A stretch of DNA of 21,605 nt, taken from assembly GCA_040905145.1 (NCBI GenBank), contig JBBDSC010000183.1:1-21605 (forward strand), in the 5' to 3' direction. The stretch comes from DATGMS01 sp040905145 (GTDB lineage: Bacteria; Bacteroidota; Bacteroidia; Cytophagales; Cyclobacteriaceae). A program made the position numbers and the translations under genes. The notes under the pieces are model-generated. The model did not search any database, was not told the DNA's origin, and saw nothing but the letters and a program-made list of their open reading frames with translations. This document shows positions 1 to 9,130 of this stretch, one piece after another (within the stretch, counting starts at the first letter, position 1; every line of letters begins with the position of its first letter).

Positions 1-141
1 GTTAGCATTATAATTAAAACGATCGGAGAAAGAATAAGCACCCATTTCTTTTGTACCTGCATATTTTTTTAAAACAACAATTTCCTTTATTAAATTCCAT
101 TTTAAATCCTGTACTGTACTGCATGTTTTATTATCATGACC
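1..141 (-). other. Unidentified open frame reaching the left edge
   Basis: Directly after the sulfatase remnant's stop codon (142-144) the same minus-strand frame stays open for 47 codons to the window edge. It reads like protein in its second half (for example KKYAGTKEMGAYSFSDRF), but there is no in-frame ATG until about codon 33, and the first codons look like random intergenic sequence. A competing 28-codon ATG frame in this stretch looks less protein-like. It may be the beginning of another decayed gene or chance. I do not recognise the family. The rest of the stretch is AT-rich with no clear terminator. Confidence 0.2.
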
Positions 142-598
142 TTATTGCAGATTTTTTTTAAAATAGGTCCAATGGTTTCGTAATTCCTCCAATATAGTCT
201 GATAAGCAGGATTATCTGCCAGGTTTTCTACCTCATGTGGATCTTCTTTTACATCATATAGCACTTCATAATCAGGCTCCGGATCCAGGTATCGCAGGTA
301 TTTATACTGATCTTCTATCACACCCTCCGTTTGTGGAATTTTGCCTTTATGACTATAATGATGCTCATAGAAGAAGCGCTGCCGCCATGCCGGGACTTGC
401 TGCTTTCCAAATAACTGAGTAAGATCTTCTCCCTGCATGCCATTAGGTATATTTACCCCTGCCAGAGAAAGCACTAGTAGGAGCCATATCTATATTCAGT
501 GCTATCTCTTTTCTTGCTTTCTTTATACCTGAGTAAAGCAAAGTGGGGGTAGTTAAAAATAATATTAAACCTGCCAAAATTATTGCGTTCTTTCTCAT
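142..598 (-). pseudogene. Sulfatase remnant: signal peptide joined to C-terminal region, plus a frameshift
   Basis: The frame from ATG 596-598 gives a good signal peptide (MRKNAIILAGLILFLTTP, ending near LLYS). It continues straight into GIKKARKEIALNIDMAPT, which matches the internal sulfatase segment normally written as YPG...NIDxAPT. An extra base at 475 then shifts the frame, and the rest (GTG at 474 to the stop at 142, 110 residues) is a typical sulfatase C-terminus: LSLAGVNIP, then MQGEDL, then LYDVKEDPHEVENLADNP. The roughly 300 residues that should lie between signal peptide and NIDMAPT are gone. These include the CxPSR site that carries the formylglycine and the metal ligands. The product cannot be an active sulfatase. 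The intact ancestor would have been a secreted S1-type sulfatase of about 450-500 residues, fitting a locus for a sulfated glycan. It lies 40 bp after a decayed susD. The single-base shift alone could be a sequencing error; the large deletion is unlikely to be one. Confidence 0.85.
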
Positions 599-638
599 GA
601 TTTTATTCTCAAGATAATGCTGATTTTTCAGTTTAAAC

Positions 639-1226
639 TCAGTATCCCGGGTTTTGCTCTAATTCATTGATTAGAACTTGTTCTTCAGGAATTGGAGTCA
701 GAAGTTTGTAAGGCTCCATTTGGAAGGCCTTGTCGTATAAGAACGGTTTTTTTCTTTTTCCCGGATTCCGTGAGCGGCCATTACTTCTAATGCTTTCCCT
801 GTCCTTTTCAGGTCATACCAGCGTTGGTTTTCAAAGCAAAACTCTACCTGTCGTTCCTTAGCAATCAGTACTTCCAATGCGGCTTTATCAAAATAAATCT
901 ATTGGAGAGTTCCCTATTATTTTCCGAGTATTGAACAGCAAAAATTGTTTCGGTAAAATCTTTATTTGTGGGATCAAAAAGGTCAGCATAATCGTACAAC
1001 AGTTGATATTCTCCAGATTCAATCACTGATTTCAATAAAGGTTCTGCTTCAGCATATTGATGGAGTGTCAATTATACTTTGCCGAGTAAGGCTTTAGCAA
1101 CGCCAACCCTACAATCATAATGATTACCTAAAATCGCAAAACCTTCTGGATTTGTTGATGGTCAGTTTATTCTTGGGTAAAATCATACTTTTCGTCAAGT
1201 TGCCAATAGCCTGCCAGGCCAAGCAT
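639..1226 (-). pseudogene. Decayed susD (SusD/RagB family) with multiple lesions
   Basis: SusD pieces occur in the correct order but in different frames. At 1226-1167 there is a signal-peptide tail and mature start, LGLAGYWQLDEKYDFTQE. It resembles SusD lipoprotein starts, with Tyr (codon 1206-1208) where the lipid-carrying Cys would be expected; it then hits a stop. At about 1161-1075 a frame with RVGVAKALLGKV ends in TAA at 1072-1074, where SusD proteins usually have Tyr (GKVYL). The same frame continues LTLHQYAEAEPLLKSVIESG to about 900. The next frame, FDKAALEVLIAKERQVEF followed by QRWYDLKRTGKALEVM, lies about 150 residues further on in a normal SusD, so an internal segment is missing. 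A run of seven T (747-753 on the plus strand; one base short) shifts the frame again before the C-terminus, which ends LEQNPGY and a stop at 639-641. About 590 bases remain of an expected 1.5-1.7 kb. It follows the DUF6067 gene, and no SusC partner remains. Confidence 0.85.
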
Positions 1227-1250
1227 AGAACAAATCCCATTTTTTATTTG

Positions 1251-3875
1251 TCACTTGATTTCCTTAATAACAATCATATATCCCTTTTTACCAGGTACAT
1301 TTACAGCACTTAATGATTGCAGAGGTTGTTCATCTTGAAAATCTTTTACATACGGTATACTGATCCTGCACCTGGAAGGATCATAACCAATGGCATCCCA
1401 ATCAATAATAAGTGAACTGACCTGATCTTCGTTGCTCCAATTGGCCAAAGCAATAATGCTTTCATTTTCCCCCTTAAACACAGATGCTACTATGTTTTCA
1501 TTATTGGTAGCTACAGGACAAGTATTGTCCCAATAACCAATAAGTTCCTTTTCCTTAAAGCTGTATTGATCATAAAATTTCCATAATTCATCAGGTGTAT
1601 TTCCTGCCCACCCCGCACGATTGGTAATGCCATATACCATTCCCCTCCAGGGATTCCCTCCACCTTCAAGCATTTGACCCGGTAAACCAAATGGAATTCC
1701 AGAAACTTCAACAAGCCAATGATCCGGCAAACGGTTATAGTCCCTTCCTTCTCCAATCCATACCAGGTCAAAATACGGCAGCAGATCCATATACAGGTTC
1801 AGGCAACTGGCATAACCCGCCCAATCATTGAAATGATTCCAGCTATGCAAATCCATTCTACCTTCCGGACGGTAATGATCAATCAGTTTTCTAGCCCTTC
1901 TCATTGTAAAGCGGTCAAGTGCAGCATCATCAATATATACACCATCAATCTTTAAGTTTTTCAGCATCCAGTCCAGTCCCCCAATGTAAAAATTATTCAG
2001 CCTGCTGTTGGGTGTAGTGATAACAGAAAGATCAACAGATCCTTTGAACCGGCCTTCACTTATTGGGTTATACCATGCTGGCACATAATTTTCCCGAAGG
2101 TTCTTTACCAACCATTCATTAGGCCCATTAGGATGCAATGCTTCCGTTCGACTTTCATTGCCCGGGCCAGGAAACAGCAGCTCACCGTTCAAACTATAGA
2201 AAGCCTGAAACTCAGGAATATTTTTAGTGAGCTCGCGTGTAGTATAATACAATTTCAACCTTAAACTATCAGCATGCGCATCGTTAACCAATTGCTTAAG
2301 ATCTGAAATGTTTTCATCCTGATAGGGATAGTTAATAAATGGGTAGATATTTTCCGCATGATGAATATTGATGATGTTGGCGCCCGCTTTATTGGCTTTT
2401 TCAATTTTACTGAAAGCATCCTTTCCTCCACCATGAAAATAACGGTCGCCATATTTCACTTCGTTGCTTATCGTTCTGAAAGGAGTGATTAATAATTCAA
2501 AATCGAAATTCAATACTTTACCGGCTTCCATTTCACGGCTTCCGGAATAGGCATTGATCCATACTGCGTCGCCTTTTTCACGGACCTCTACACCGCCTTT
2601 GTTATCATTGCCCCATGATGGAGGCAAATTCAAAGGGCCAAATTTGTAATAAATATTAACTAACGGCAAAGTATAGTTGTCCGACTTTAACTTAAGACGT
2701 AAACCCCCGTTAACCGCTCCCATCCATAGGGCGTCCTGGTGTTTTGTCGTATCCCATTTCCATTGCCAGGAGGCGGGGCGCAAACCACCTTCATGGTTCA
2801 AACCCATCATATAAGCGGACTTTGCTGAATCCACGGGCACCTCCAAACGAATATCTTTTATCTTTAATGGCTCAAGGGCTTTTAATGTCAGTGAATAATC
2901 AGCAAAACCATCAAACTCAAGACGACCGGAACAGACAAGCTCACATTCGGAGGAACTGCTCTTTACCTCCCATGCTATGAATCCCGGAGCCTGGGCTGTA
3001 AACTGCAACTTCCCCGGTTGTAAAGCGATGATATCCCCATTTTCTTTTTCAATAACAAAGCGGAGTGCTTCGCTGATTATAGGCTCAGCTTTTTGGGTTA
3101 TATTCTGATTGGAAGCAGCAAAGTAACTGGCTATTCCGGAAGGAAGACCATTGGCAGCAATATCAAGTGTCCTTCCCAAAATATGCAAGGTATTGCCATT
3201 TCGGCTAACAGCCTGATAACCTTTGGTAACCTCATCATTGATACCGAGTGTATTGTTCAGCCAATGCATGCGCGATAACCGTTTGCCCTCGTTGAAGCCA
3301 TGATCTTTAACCTCCTCCCCATCAACCTCCAACTGTATTTTTACCTTTTGTGTCTTATTGTTAGCCGCTACTTCAGCGGTACCATAGTAGGTTCCTTTTG
3401 CAACTTCTGAAAGATCCACTCCTATCCATAAAGATTGTACTTTCCCACTTTGAATAGCTACTTCTTTAGTGAAATGATTTCCCAAGTAATCCACACCTCC
3501 CGTATTAAAGCAACTTATCATTTTGGAAGAAATGGTTTTTCCATTTGTGGCCTTCAGATCGGAGAAACTGAGTTTTATGTTTTTCAAATCACTTTTTATA
3601 GCCCATACTCCCACCTGATAAACAAAATATTCAGCCGGCTGTGCCTGCAAGACATAATTGGTTTTTGAGTAATCATTATCTAACCAGGATACCTGCAACG
3701 AATCATTCCACTTAAGGGGATTTTCTCTTGTTTCAGGAAAAATATAAAAGGCTTCTTCTGACAATCCACTATAACTTTTTGCCGCGGTTTCGGTTGAGAT
3801 ATAATTTACTATCCCGGTTTGGCTATATGCACTTAAGGCAAAGAGTAGCTGAAAACTTATTAAGATATTTTTCAT
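1251..3875 (-). CDS. Secreted DUF6067/GH123-like putative glycoside hydrolase
   Basis: An 874-residue protein with a Sec signal peptide (residues 1-19, cleavage near AYS-Q). The N-terminal half (about 30-460) looks beta-rich and carries stretches typical of DUF6067 proteins, such as WLNNTLGINDEV (205-216), LGR (233-235) and GLPSGI (243-248). From about 470 a TIM-barrel-like region follows: GANIINIHH (498-506), DGVYIDD (644-650) and LVWIGEG (704-710). D649, D650 and E709 are candidate catalytic acids, judged by position and motif only. A small beta domain closes the protein. Related families (GH123, DUF4091) act on N-acetylhexosaminides, but DUF6067 specificity is largely unknown, so the substrate is open. 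It starts 4 bp after the susD stop, so it is surely co-transcribed with susCD and likely acts on the imported glycan in the periplasm. The ATG is the only start that keeps the signal peptide. Confidence 0.8.
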   Translation of the reverse strand: MKNILISFQLLFALSAYSQTGIVNYISTETAAKSYSGLSEEAFYIFPETRENPLKWNDSLQVSWLDNDYSKTNYVLQAQPAEYFVYQVGVWAIKSDLKNIKLSFSDLKATNGKTISSKMISCFNTGGVDYLGNHFTKEVAIQSGKVQSLWIGVDLSEVAKGTYYGTAEVAANNKTQKVKIQLEVDGEEVKDHGFNEGKRLSRMHWLNNTLGINDEVTKGYQAVSRNGNTLHILGRTLDIAANGLPSGIASYFAASNQNITQKAEPIISEALRFVIEKENGDIIALQPGKLQFTAQAPGFIAWEVKSSSSECELVCSGRLEFDGFADYSLTLKALEPLKIKDIRLEVPVDSAKSAYMMGLNHEGGLRPASWQWKWDTTKHQDALWMGAVNGGLRLKLKSDNYTLPLVNIYYKFGPLNLPPSWGNDNKGGVEVREKGDAVWINAYSGSREMEAGKVLNFDFELLITPFRTISNEVKYGDRYFHGGGKDAFSKIEKANKAGANIINIHHAENIYPFINYPYQDENISDLKQLVNDAHADSLRLKLYYTTRELTKNIPEFQAFYSLNGELLFPGPGNESRTEALHPNGPNEWLVKNLRENYVPAWYNPISEGRFKGSVDLSVITTPNSRLNNFYIGGLDWMLKNLKIDGVYIDDAALDRFTMRRARKLIDHYRPEGRMDLHSWNHFNDWAGYASCLNLYMDLLPYFDLVWIGEGRDYNRLPDHWLVEVSGIPFGLPGQMLEGGGNPWRGMVYGITNRAGWAGNTPDELWKFYDQYSFKEKELIGYWDNTCPVATNNENIVASVFKGENESIIALANWSNEDQVSSLIIDWDAIGYDPSRCRISIPYVKDFQDEQPLQSLSAVNVPGKKGYMIVIKEIK

Positions 3876-3879
3876 TTAA

Positions 3880-5619
3880 TTATTCCAATGGATCAAATGT
3901 GCCTCCCCAGGTATTATTCTGTTCAATCTTACTGTTACGATCCAAAATGGAGTTAGGAATACCAAAGAATGAATACCTGTCTTCCTCGAGCATCACTATT
4001 TGCCGGTAATCCTGATTCTCTGTTACAGTAAACTGATCCCATATGGTACTAATATCAGTTAGACCTGTTGGCCGGTTTGCAGCGGTGCCATTCCATTCAA
4101 ATCTTAGCCCATGAAAATACCTGTCTTTAAAATTATTGAAAGTTGAAGCATAAATTCGCCATCTCCGCAAGTCCCAAAAACGTTGACCTTCAAAAGCGAA
4201 CTCAACAAAGCGTTCATCCATTATACTTTTTCTGATATCAGGAACTGTTGTGGCAGTAATTCCATAATTTCCATCCGTACCCTGTTCAATACCTGCCCTT
4301 TCCCTGATTTGATATAGTACTTCTAGCGCTTCATTGGTGTTGCCGATTTCATTAGCAGCTTCCGCCATATTCATAAGTACCTCTGCATACCTGATTTCTA
4401 TCCAATCTACCTGTCCATCTTCTACCGTTGTTCTTGTTATTGTCCGGTCCAGCATTTTTGCAGGATAAAAACCTGAATGGGAATATAGATTTTCACTGTT
4501 ATCGGCCCTGGCCTCTTTACCATTGATACCTGTGTCCGGATTATTATCAGCATCATAAAAATAAGTCCACATATTCTCCTCCCCATACATTTCTGCCAGG
4601 AAAGGGTCAGCACCGTTATATGCAATGGAAGCATAAAAGCGGTTATCCCTGTTTTGAAATAATGTCCTGTAATCCATTGTCTCCGGATCATATTTTGAAC
4701 CATCTTTCATGGGGTAAGCATTTACCAACTCAAGCGAAGGAATATTTCCTCCTACACAACCACGTGCATAAAGAAGCGGGCGCATGCATGCCTGTGAATA
4801 ACCATTCGCAAATCCCGGATATTGGAATCTTTTTACCATTATCACTTCTTTGTTCATTTCGTCAGTCCACAATTCTTTGTAATTGCTGTACAAACCTTTG
4901 CCGTTAGCATCTAAAAATGTCAGAGCCTCCTTATTGGCATTATATGCATTAATCCACCGTGAATCATCGTTATCACGGTTGAACTGAGGACTGGCCCAAT
5001 ACAACAGCACCCTGCCTTTAAACGACATCGCAACAGCTTTATCAATACGTCCGGTTGTACTAATGGGTTCTACCAACGTAACTGCTTCATCAAGATCCTT
5101 TAAAATTCGGGTAATACATTCCGATGTTTTGTTTCTGGGAATAAAGATTTCATCATCGCTGCCTGGTAATGCAGGTTCTAAGATCAATTCAACCCCTCCA
5201 TAGGCCTTCACCATTCTGAAATATGCCCATGCCCGCCAGAAAAGTGCCTGCCCTTTTAATGAACTTTTAATATCCTCGGCAAACACTGCCTTGTCTATTT
5301 GTGCCAGGAATATGTTTATTTTCCTGATATTTTCATAGGGAAAATCATTATAGGAATCAGAGGTTATAGTGCCATTGAGATATTCGCTTAAAGCCTCGGC
5401 ATATTCTCCGTTCACTACCATCGTCTCATCTGTTCTTCTGCCAACAGTAAAGGAACTGGGCATAAAATTCGCATAAATATCATTTACATAAGCTTCTGCT
5501 ACTGAGGAATTGCTCAACATATCTTCACTTCCAAGCGCCTCCAGATTTGATTTCTCTAAAGGATCCGTAGGAAGGCATCCTGTAAACAATAATATCAAGA
5601 ATATATTTGCTATTTTCAT
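3880..5619 (-). CDS. susD: SusD/RagB family outer-membrane glycan-binding lipoprotein
   Basis: A 579-residue surface lipoprotein that binds glycan and acts as the lid on the SusC transporter. Residues 1-15 form a lipoprotein signal (hydrophobic stretch, then LFTGC; Cys15 would be lipidated). Family landmarks occur in order: a TPR-like helix with GQALFWRAWAYFRMVKAYGG, then IRYAEVLMNMAEAANEIG, RERAG, ERFVEFAFEGQRFWDLRRW and the usual C-terminal FFGIP...NNTWGGTFDPLE. Length is normal for the larger SusD types. It begins 26 bp after the susC stop and ends 4 bp before the DUF6067 gene, forming a three-gene unit. No lesions are visible. The family call is secure; the ligand is unknown. Confidence 0.95.
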   Translation of the reverse strand: MKIANIFLILLFTGCLPTDPLEKSNLEALGSEDMLSNSSVAEAYVNDIYANFMPSSFTVGRRTDETMVVNGEYAEALSEYLNGTITSDSYNDFPYENIRKINIFLAQIDKAVFAEDIKSSLKGQALFWRAWAYFRMVKAYGGVELILEPALPGSDDEIFIPRNKTSECITRILKDLDEAVTLVEPISTTGRIDKAVAMSFKGRVLLYWASPQFNRDNDDSRWINAYNANKEALTFLDANGKGLYSNYKELWTDEMNKEVIMVKRFQYPGFANGYSQACMRPLLYARGCVGGNIPSLELVNAYPMKDGSKYDPETMDYRTLFQNRDNRFYASIAYNGADPFLAEMYGEENMWTYFYDADNNPDTGINGKEARADNSENLYSHSGFYPAKMLDRTITRTTVEDGQVDWIEIRYAEVLMNMAEAANEIGNTNEALEVLYQIRERAGIEQGTDGNYGITATTVPDIRKSIMDERFVEFAFEGQRFWDLRRWRIYASTFNNFKDRYFHGLRFEWNGTAANRPTGLTDISTIWDQFTVTENQDYRQIVMLEEDRYSFFGIPNSILDRNSKIEQNNTWGGTFDPLE

Positions 5620-5645
5620 ATTGCTGTTTTGTTATTGATAAATGA

Positions 5646-8600
5646 TTAAAAGGTAACATTTGTGCCCAATGTGTAAGTCTTCATAGTGGGATATGAATTC
5701 ATTCCGGCAACACTGGGATCATGATAATCATATTTGGAAAATGTCAACAGGTTCGTTCCGGAAAGAAAAAAGGATACATTCGACATAGAAATTTTTTGAC
5801 AAATACTATTAGGGAGGGCATAGGTGAAATTCACATATTGTAATCTTAAAAAATTACCGCTTTTTAACCAGAAAGTTGACGGCAAATGGTCCACAGTATA
5901 ATCCCAGGTAACTGGCTGAGGATATTCTGCATCCACATTCTCCGGAGACCATGAATCAAGCCAGAAAGTAGGAGGTCTTGCACCATCAAAGAACCGCCTG
6001 TTGTATCCATCATCATATAATTTTGAACCGCCGGTTACGCCCTGCAGAAATATATCTACCCCAAGACCTTTCCACCTTGCATCCAGGTTTAATCCGAAAG
6101 TATATGGATTCATGGAATGTTTGCCTTCTAAGACTTGTCGGTCATAATCATCAATTTTACCGTCTGGTATTCCAGATGGACCGTTAACATCTTCAAAATT
6201 AAGGGCTCCAAGCGCTGGCGCACGGCCGTAGATAGTATAATCAGCTGGCAGGTCATCAAGATCTTTTTGAGTACGGATTATATCAGTAACAGCCAGCATT
6301 CTGATGTAATCTGTAGGGCGGCCGTTGGGATTATCAACCTCTTGCACGTTCTGGGCGACATCTCTTAATTTTACTATGTTGGTTGCATAGGAAAAGTTAC
6401 CCTTTACTCCGAATTCTACTTGACCAATATGATCAACATAACCTAATTCAAGTTCAAATCCATTTGCATCAACAATTCCATAATTTTCGGGTGGCATGCT
6501 TCCGCCAAAAGAAACAGGAAAAGATGCAATCCTCGCATCAAGAATATCGTAATTGTGCCTTTTGAAATATTCGGCAGTAAACAGAAAACGGTTAAACAAG
6601 CGAGTGTCCAAACCTATATTCCATTCCCGGGTTTTTTCCCATGTCAACTTTTCATTTACAATACCATTGTATCTAACACGGGGTTGAGGAGTGGTGCCGA
6701 ATAAATAATCTCCACTTACAGCATAGGATTCACTCCATTCCCAACCTCCCACAGCGTCATTTCCGGCTATTCCCCAGGAACCACGCATTTTTAAGAAATC
6801 AATATTGTTTACATTAAAGAAATTCTCTTTGGAAATTACCCAACCTGCTGAAACTGAAGGAAATGTTCCCCATCGGTAATCAGGGCCAAAAAGCATGGAT
6901 CCATCATGGCGAGCAGTTGCATTGACAAAATATCTTTCATCATAACTATATACCACCCGGCCAATAAATGAGGCGCGTCCAAATTCTCTTTCAGTTCCAC
7001 CTACATATGAATCATCTCTGGAAGCCGAAGTCGCCCAGAACTGGTCATTTTGCACCAATGGGAAGCCCTCCCGTACACCGTAGAAATAATCATACTGGCT
7101 TTCACTTTGCTCATAAACCAAAACCGCATCAACATGGTGTTTGCCGAATTCCTTAACATAATTTGCAGAGAAGTTCAACTGGTAGTTATTGGAAGCTTCC
7201 TGGATTTTGGCTAACCTTTCTTTATTAGGATAGGCTGATTTTATTGTGCCGGTAACCTCATCTGTATATATTGCTCCATTTGTACCTCTTCTTACTACAT
7301 CGTATAAAGTAGTTTTGAGCTCATGGAGTTTCATGGTGGTAGCTGCATAATTTGGACTGTATTTTCCGGAAACAGATAATCCATCCAAAAATGGGATTTT
7401 GTACGTTAACCCAAGTATTATGGCAACATTACGTTCAATCCGAGTGTTGGTACCACCCTCTTCAACAAATGCCAGCGGGTTTCCTATCCAGCCTGGATTG
7501 ATGAATTTTCCATCAGATGTTTGGGGTGGTACGTTAGGCAGGTAATACAGTAACCGTCCCCACAGATTACCAAATTCAGGATTAACATCAAAACCAACAA
7601 GATCTTCCTGCATGGCAAATCTCTCTCTTGTTCCCTGATTATATGAAACATTAAAAATACCGCTAAGGTGCTCTGTAAAATTTACATCCAAATTGGACCG
7701 GAAATTGTATTTTTTAAAATCTGCGTTTTTTATAAACGCTGTCTGGTCAAAATAGGACCCTCCCAAAAAATATTTCACTTTATCAGAGCCACCGGTAGCG
7801 GTGAGCGAATGTCTTTGTAAGACAGGATCCTTGTAAGCTAAAGTGTACCAGGCTTTGGCAGGATCATTTTCATTAAAAAATGCGACTTCCTCATCATCAT
7901 ACATCGGTGGTATTCCCCTGTTTGTCCGCGCATAATTATTGAGCCTCACCATATCCTTGGCACTTACATAATCCGGTATTTTAGAAGGTTTATCAAAACT
8001 ATAGGAATAGCTATAGTTTAACTGGAATTCACCTGATATCCCTCTTTTGGTAGTTACAAGAATAACACCATTGGCAGCACGGGCGCCATAAATAGCTCCT
8101 GAGGCGGCATCTTTAAGCACAGTGATATTTTCCACCTCGGAATAATCCATTGCATCAAATAACCGCTTATCGGAGATTATACCGTCAATAACATAAAGGG
8201 GGTCATTGCCAGTGCTTTTCCAGGTATTTACAGAACGCACCCGAATGGAGGGGGCATATCCGGGAGCGCCTGAAGACTGATTTACATAAACACCACTTAA
8301 GCGGCCTGCAAGAGAGCTGGACAGGTTAGGTACCGGTATATTTCTGACATCATCAGATTTCATAGTAGTAATTGCACCTGTAACCGAATTTTTTTTCTGG
8401 GTGCCATACCCCACCACCACTACCTCTTCCAGTGAAGCCATATCTTCAAATAAGGTAATATTTATTTCGTTTTGGTTTTCTACAAGAACCCTTTGGGTCT
8501 CAAAACCTATAAAGGAAAACACCAAGGTGGACCCTTCAATAACCGATAAAGAATATTTCCCATCTAAGTCCGTAGCCGTCCCTATGTTAGTTTCTGGCAC

Positions 8601-8816
8601 GGAAATCGTCACCCCCGGTATAGGTTCCCCATTCTCGTCCACTACAGTACCCGTAATGATTACATCAACCTCATGGGTAATTACTTCATCAATGCTTTTT
8701 ACCTGTGCATTGTCATTGCCTGCCAACAAAAGGCTCATCGTGATACCTTGAATGAGAAGAGCATGAATAAATCTCTTGGTCATGTTGAGTACATGTATTT
8801 GTACTTTATTTTTCAT
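5646..8816 (-). CDS. susC: SusC/RagA family TonB-dependent outer-membrane receptor
   Basis: A 1056-residue beta-barrel importer that moves glycan fragments across the outer membrane using TonB energy. Domains seen: signal region with hydrophobic core about 16-32; carboxypeptidase-like regulatory domain (54-125, with GTVVDENGEPIPGVT); the SusC signature EEVVVVGYGTQKK (130-142); plug domain about 145-260 with LAGRLSGV, PLYVIDGI, and ITVLKDAASGAIYGARAANG followed by VILVTT; then a long barrel ending in TLGTNVTF with the terminal Phe expected for barrel insertion. The start could be M1 or M12; M1 has an AGG about 8 bases upstream, while M12 gives a more compact signal peptide. It opens the second transcription unit after a 390-base gap and pairs with the susD just downstream. 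No extra N-terminal signalling extension typical of sigma/anti-sigma-coupled receptors is obvious. Confidence 0.96.
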   Translation of the reverse strand: MKNKVQIHVLNMTKRFIHALLIQGITMSLLLAGNDNAQVKSIDEVITHEVDVIITGTVVDENGEPIPGVTISVPETNIGTATDLDGKYSLSVIEGSTLVFSFIGFETQRVLVENQNEINITLFEDMASLEEVVVVGYGTQKKNSVTGAITTMKSDDVRNIPVPNLSSSLAGRLSGVYVNQSSGAPGYAPSIRVRSVNTWKSTGNDPLYVIDGIISDKRLFDAMDYSEVENITVLKDAASGAIYGARAANGVILVTTKRGISGEFQLNYSYSYSFDKPSKIPDYVSAKDMVRLNNYARTNRGIPPMYDDEEVAFFNENDPAKAWYTLAYKDPVLQRHSLTATGGSDKVKYFLGGSYFDQTAFIKNADFKKYNFRSNLDVNFTEHLSGIFNVSYNQGTRERFAMQEDLVGFDVNPEFGNLWGRLLYYLPNVPPQTSDGKFINPGWIGNPLAFVEEGGTNTRIERNVAIILGLTYKIPFLDGLSVSGKYSPNYAATTMKLHELKTTLYDVVRRGTNGAIYTDEVTGTIKSAYPNKERLAKIQEASNNYQLNFSANYVKEFGKHHVDAVLVYEQSESQYDYFYGVREGFPLVQNDQFWATSASRDDSYVGGTEREFGRASFIGRVVYSYDERYFVNATARHDGSMLFGPDYRWGTFPSVSAGWVISKENFFNVNNIDFLKMRGSWGIAGNDAVGGWEWSESYAVSGDYLFGTTPQPRVRYNGIVNEKLTWEKTREWNIGLDTRLFNRFLFTAEYFKRHNYDILDARIASFPVSFGGSMPPENYGIVDANGFELELGYVDHIGQVEFGVKGNFSYATNIVKLRDVAQNVQEVDNPNGRPTDYIRMLAVTDIIRTQKDLDDLPADYTIYGRAPALGALNFEDVNGPSGIPDGKIDDYDRQVLEGKHSMNPYTFGLNLDARWKGLGVDIFLQGVTGGSKLYDDGYNRRFFDGARPPTFWLDSWSPENVDAEYPQPVTWDYTVDHLPSTFWLKSGNFLRLQYVNFTYALPNSICQKISMSNVSFFLSGTNLLTFSKYDYHDPSVAGMNSYPTMKTYTLGTNVTF

Positions 8817-8992
8817 ATCTATACCTGGTTGAGTGTTGCGCTATTATTTATGGTTTTATGATAAAGTTTTTCTGGAAAAATATTTCTTTTTTGTTATCTG
8901 ACCCGCCGGCTCCAGCCACTTTTCCTGTTAGCAGGTAAAATGTTTATTGTTTCATTTTCAATAGGCAAATAAATTAAATTTGTTTCTGCATC

Positions 8993-9044
8993 AGAGGACC
9001 GTAAATATTTCTAAGTATAGAAATCTTTCTTAACGAAATCCTCT
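8993..9044. repeat. Nested inverted repeats (AGAGGA/TCCTCT around ATTTCTA/TAGAAAT)
   Basis: A perfect 7-base inverted repeat with a 4-base spacer lies at 9007-9024 (ATTTCTA-AGTA-TAGAAAT). It sits inside a wider 6-base inverted repeat, AGAGGA at 8993-8998 and TCCTCT at 9039-9044. The inner palindrome could be an operator for a dimeric regulator, or the whole could fold in a transcript. AT-rich DNA gives such repeats by chance, so the functional reading is weak. Confidence 0.3.
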
Positions 9045-9087
9045 ACCGTCTATCTGTCAATATAACTAATATTTTTTATAAATATAT

Positions 9088-9114
9088 AAGGAGAGAAAAG
9101 AAAAAATACTCCTT
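9088..9114. repeat. Inverted repeat AAGGAG/CTCCTT
   Basis: A perfect 6-base inverted repeat with a 15-base spacer that is nearly all A on the plus strand. It lies between the candidate terminator and the nested repeats. On the minus strand the transcript would hold a U-rich loop. Role unknown. Confidence 0.25.
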
Positions 9115-9130
9115 CCAATTTCAATTATTT

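Noticed and set aside
639..1250. Idea that the broken frames are only sequencing errors
   Set aside because: One homopolymer shift could be an error, but missing internal segments of over a hundred residues in two adjacent genes cannot be explained that way.
1511..1771. Minus-strand 86-codon frame inside the DUF6067 gene
   Set aside because: Overlaps the long intact frame and shows no independent protein features.
8401..8751. A 116-codon plus-strand open frame rich in Ser and Thr
   Set aside because: It is antisense to the conserved N-terminal part of susC, and its composition is what the reverse of such codons gives.
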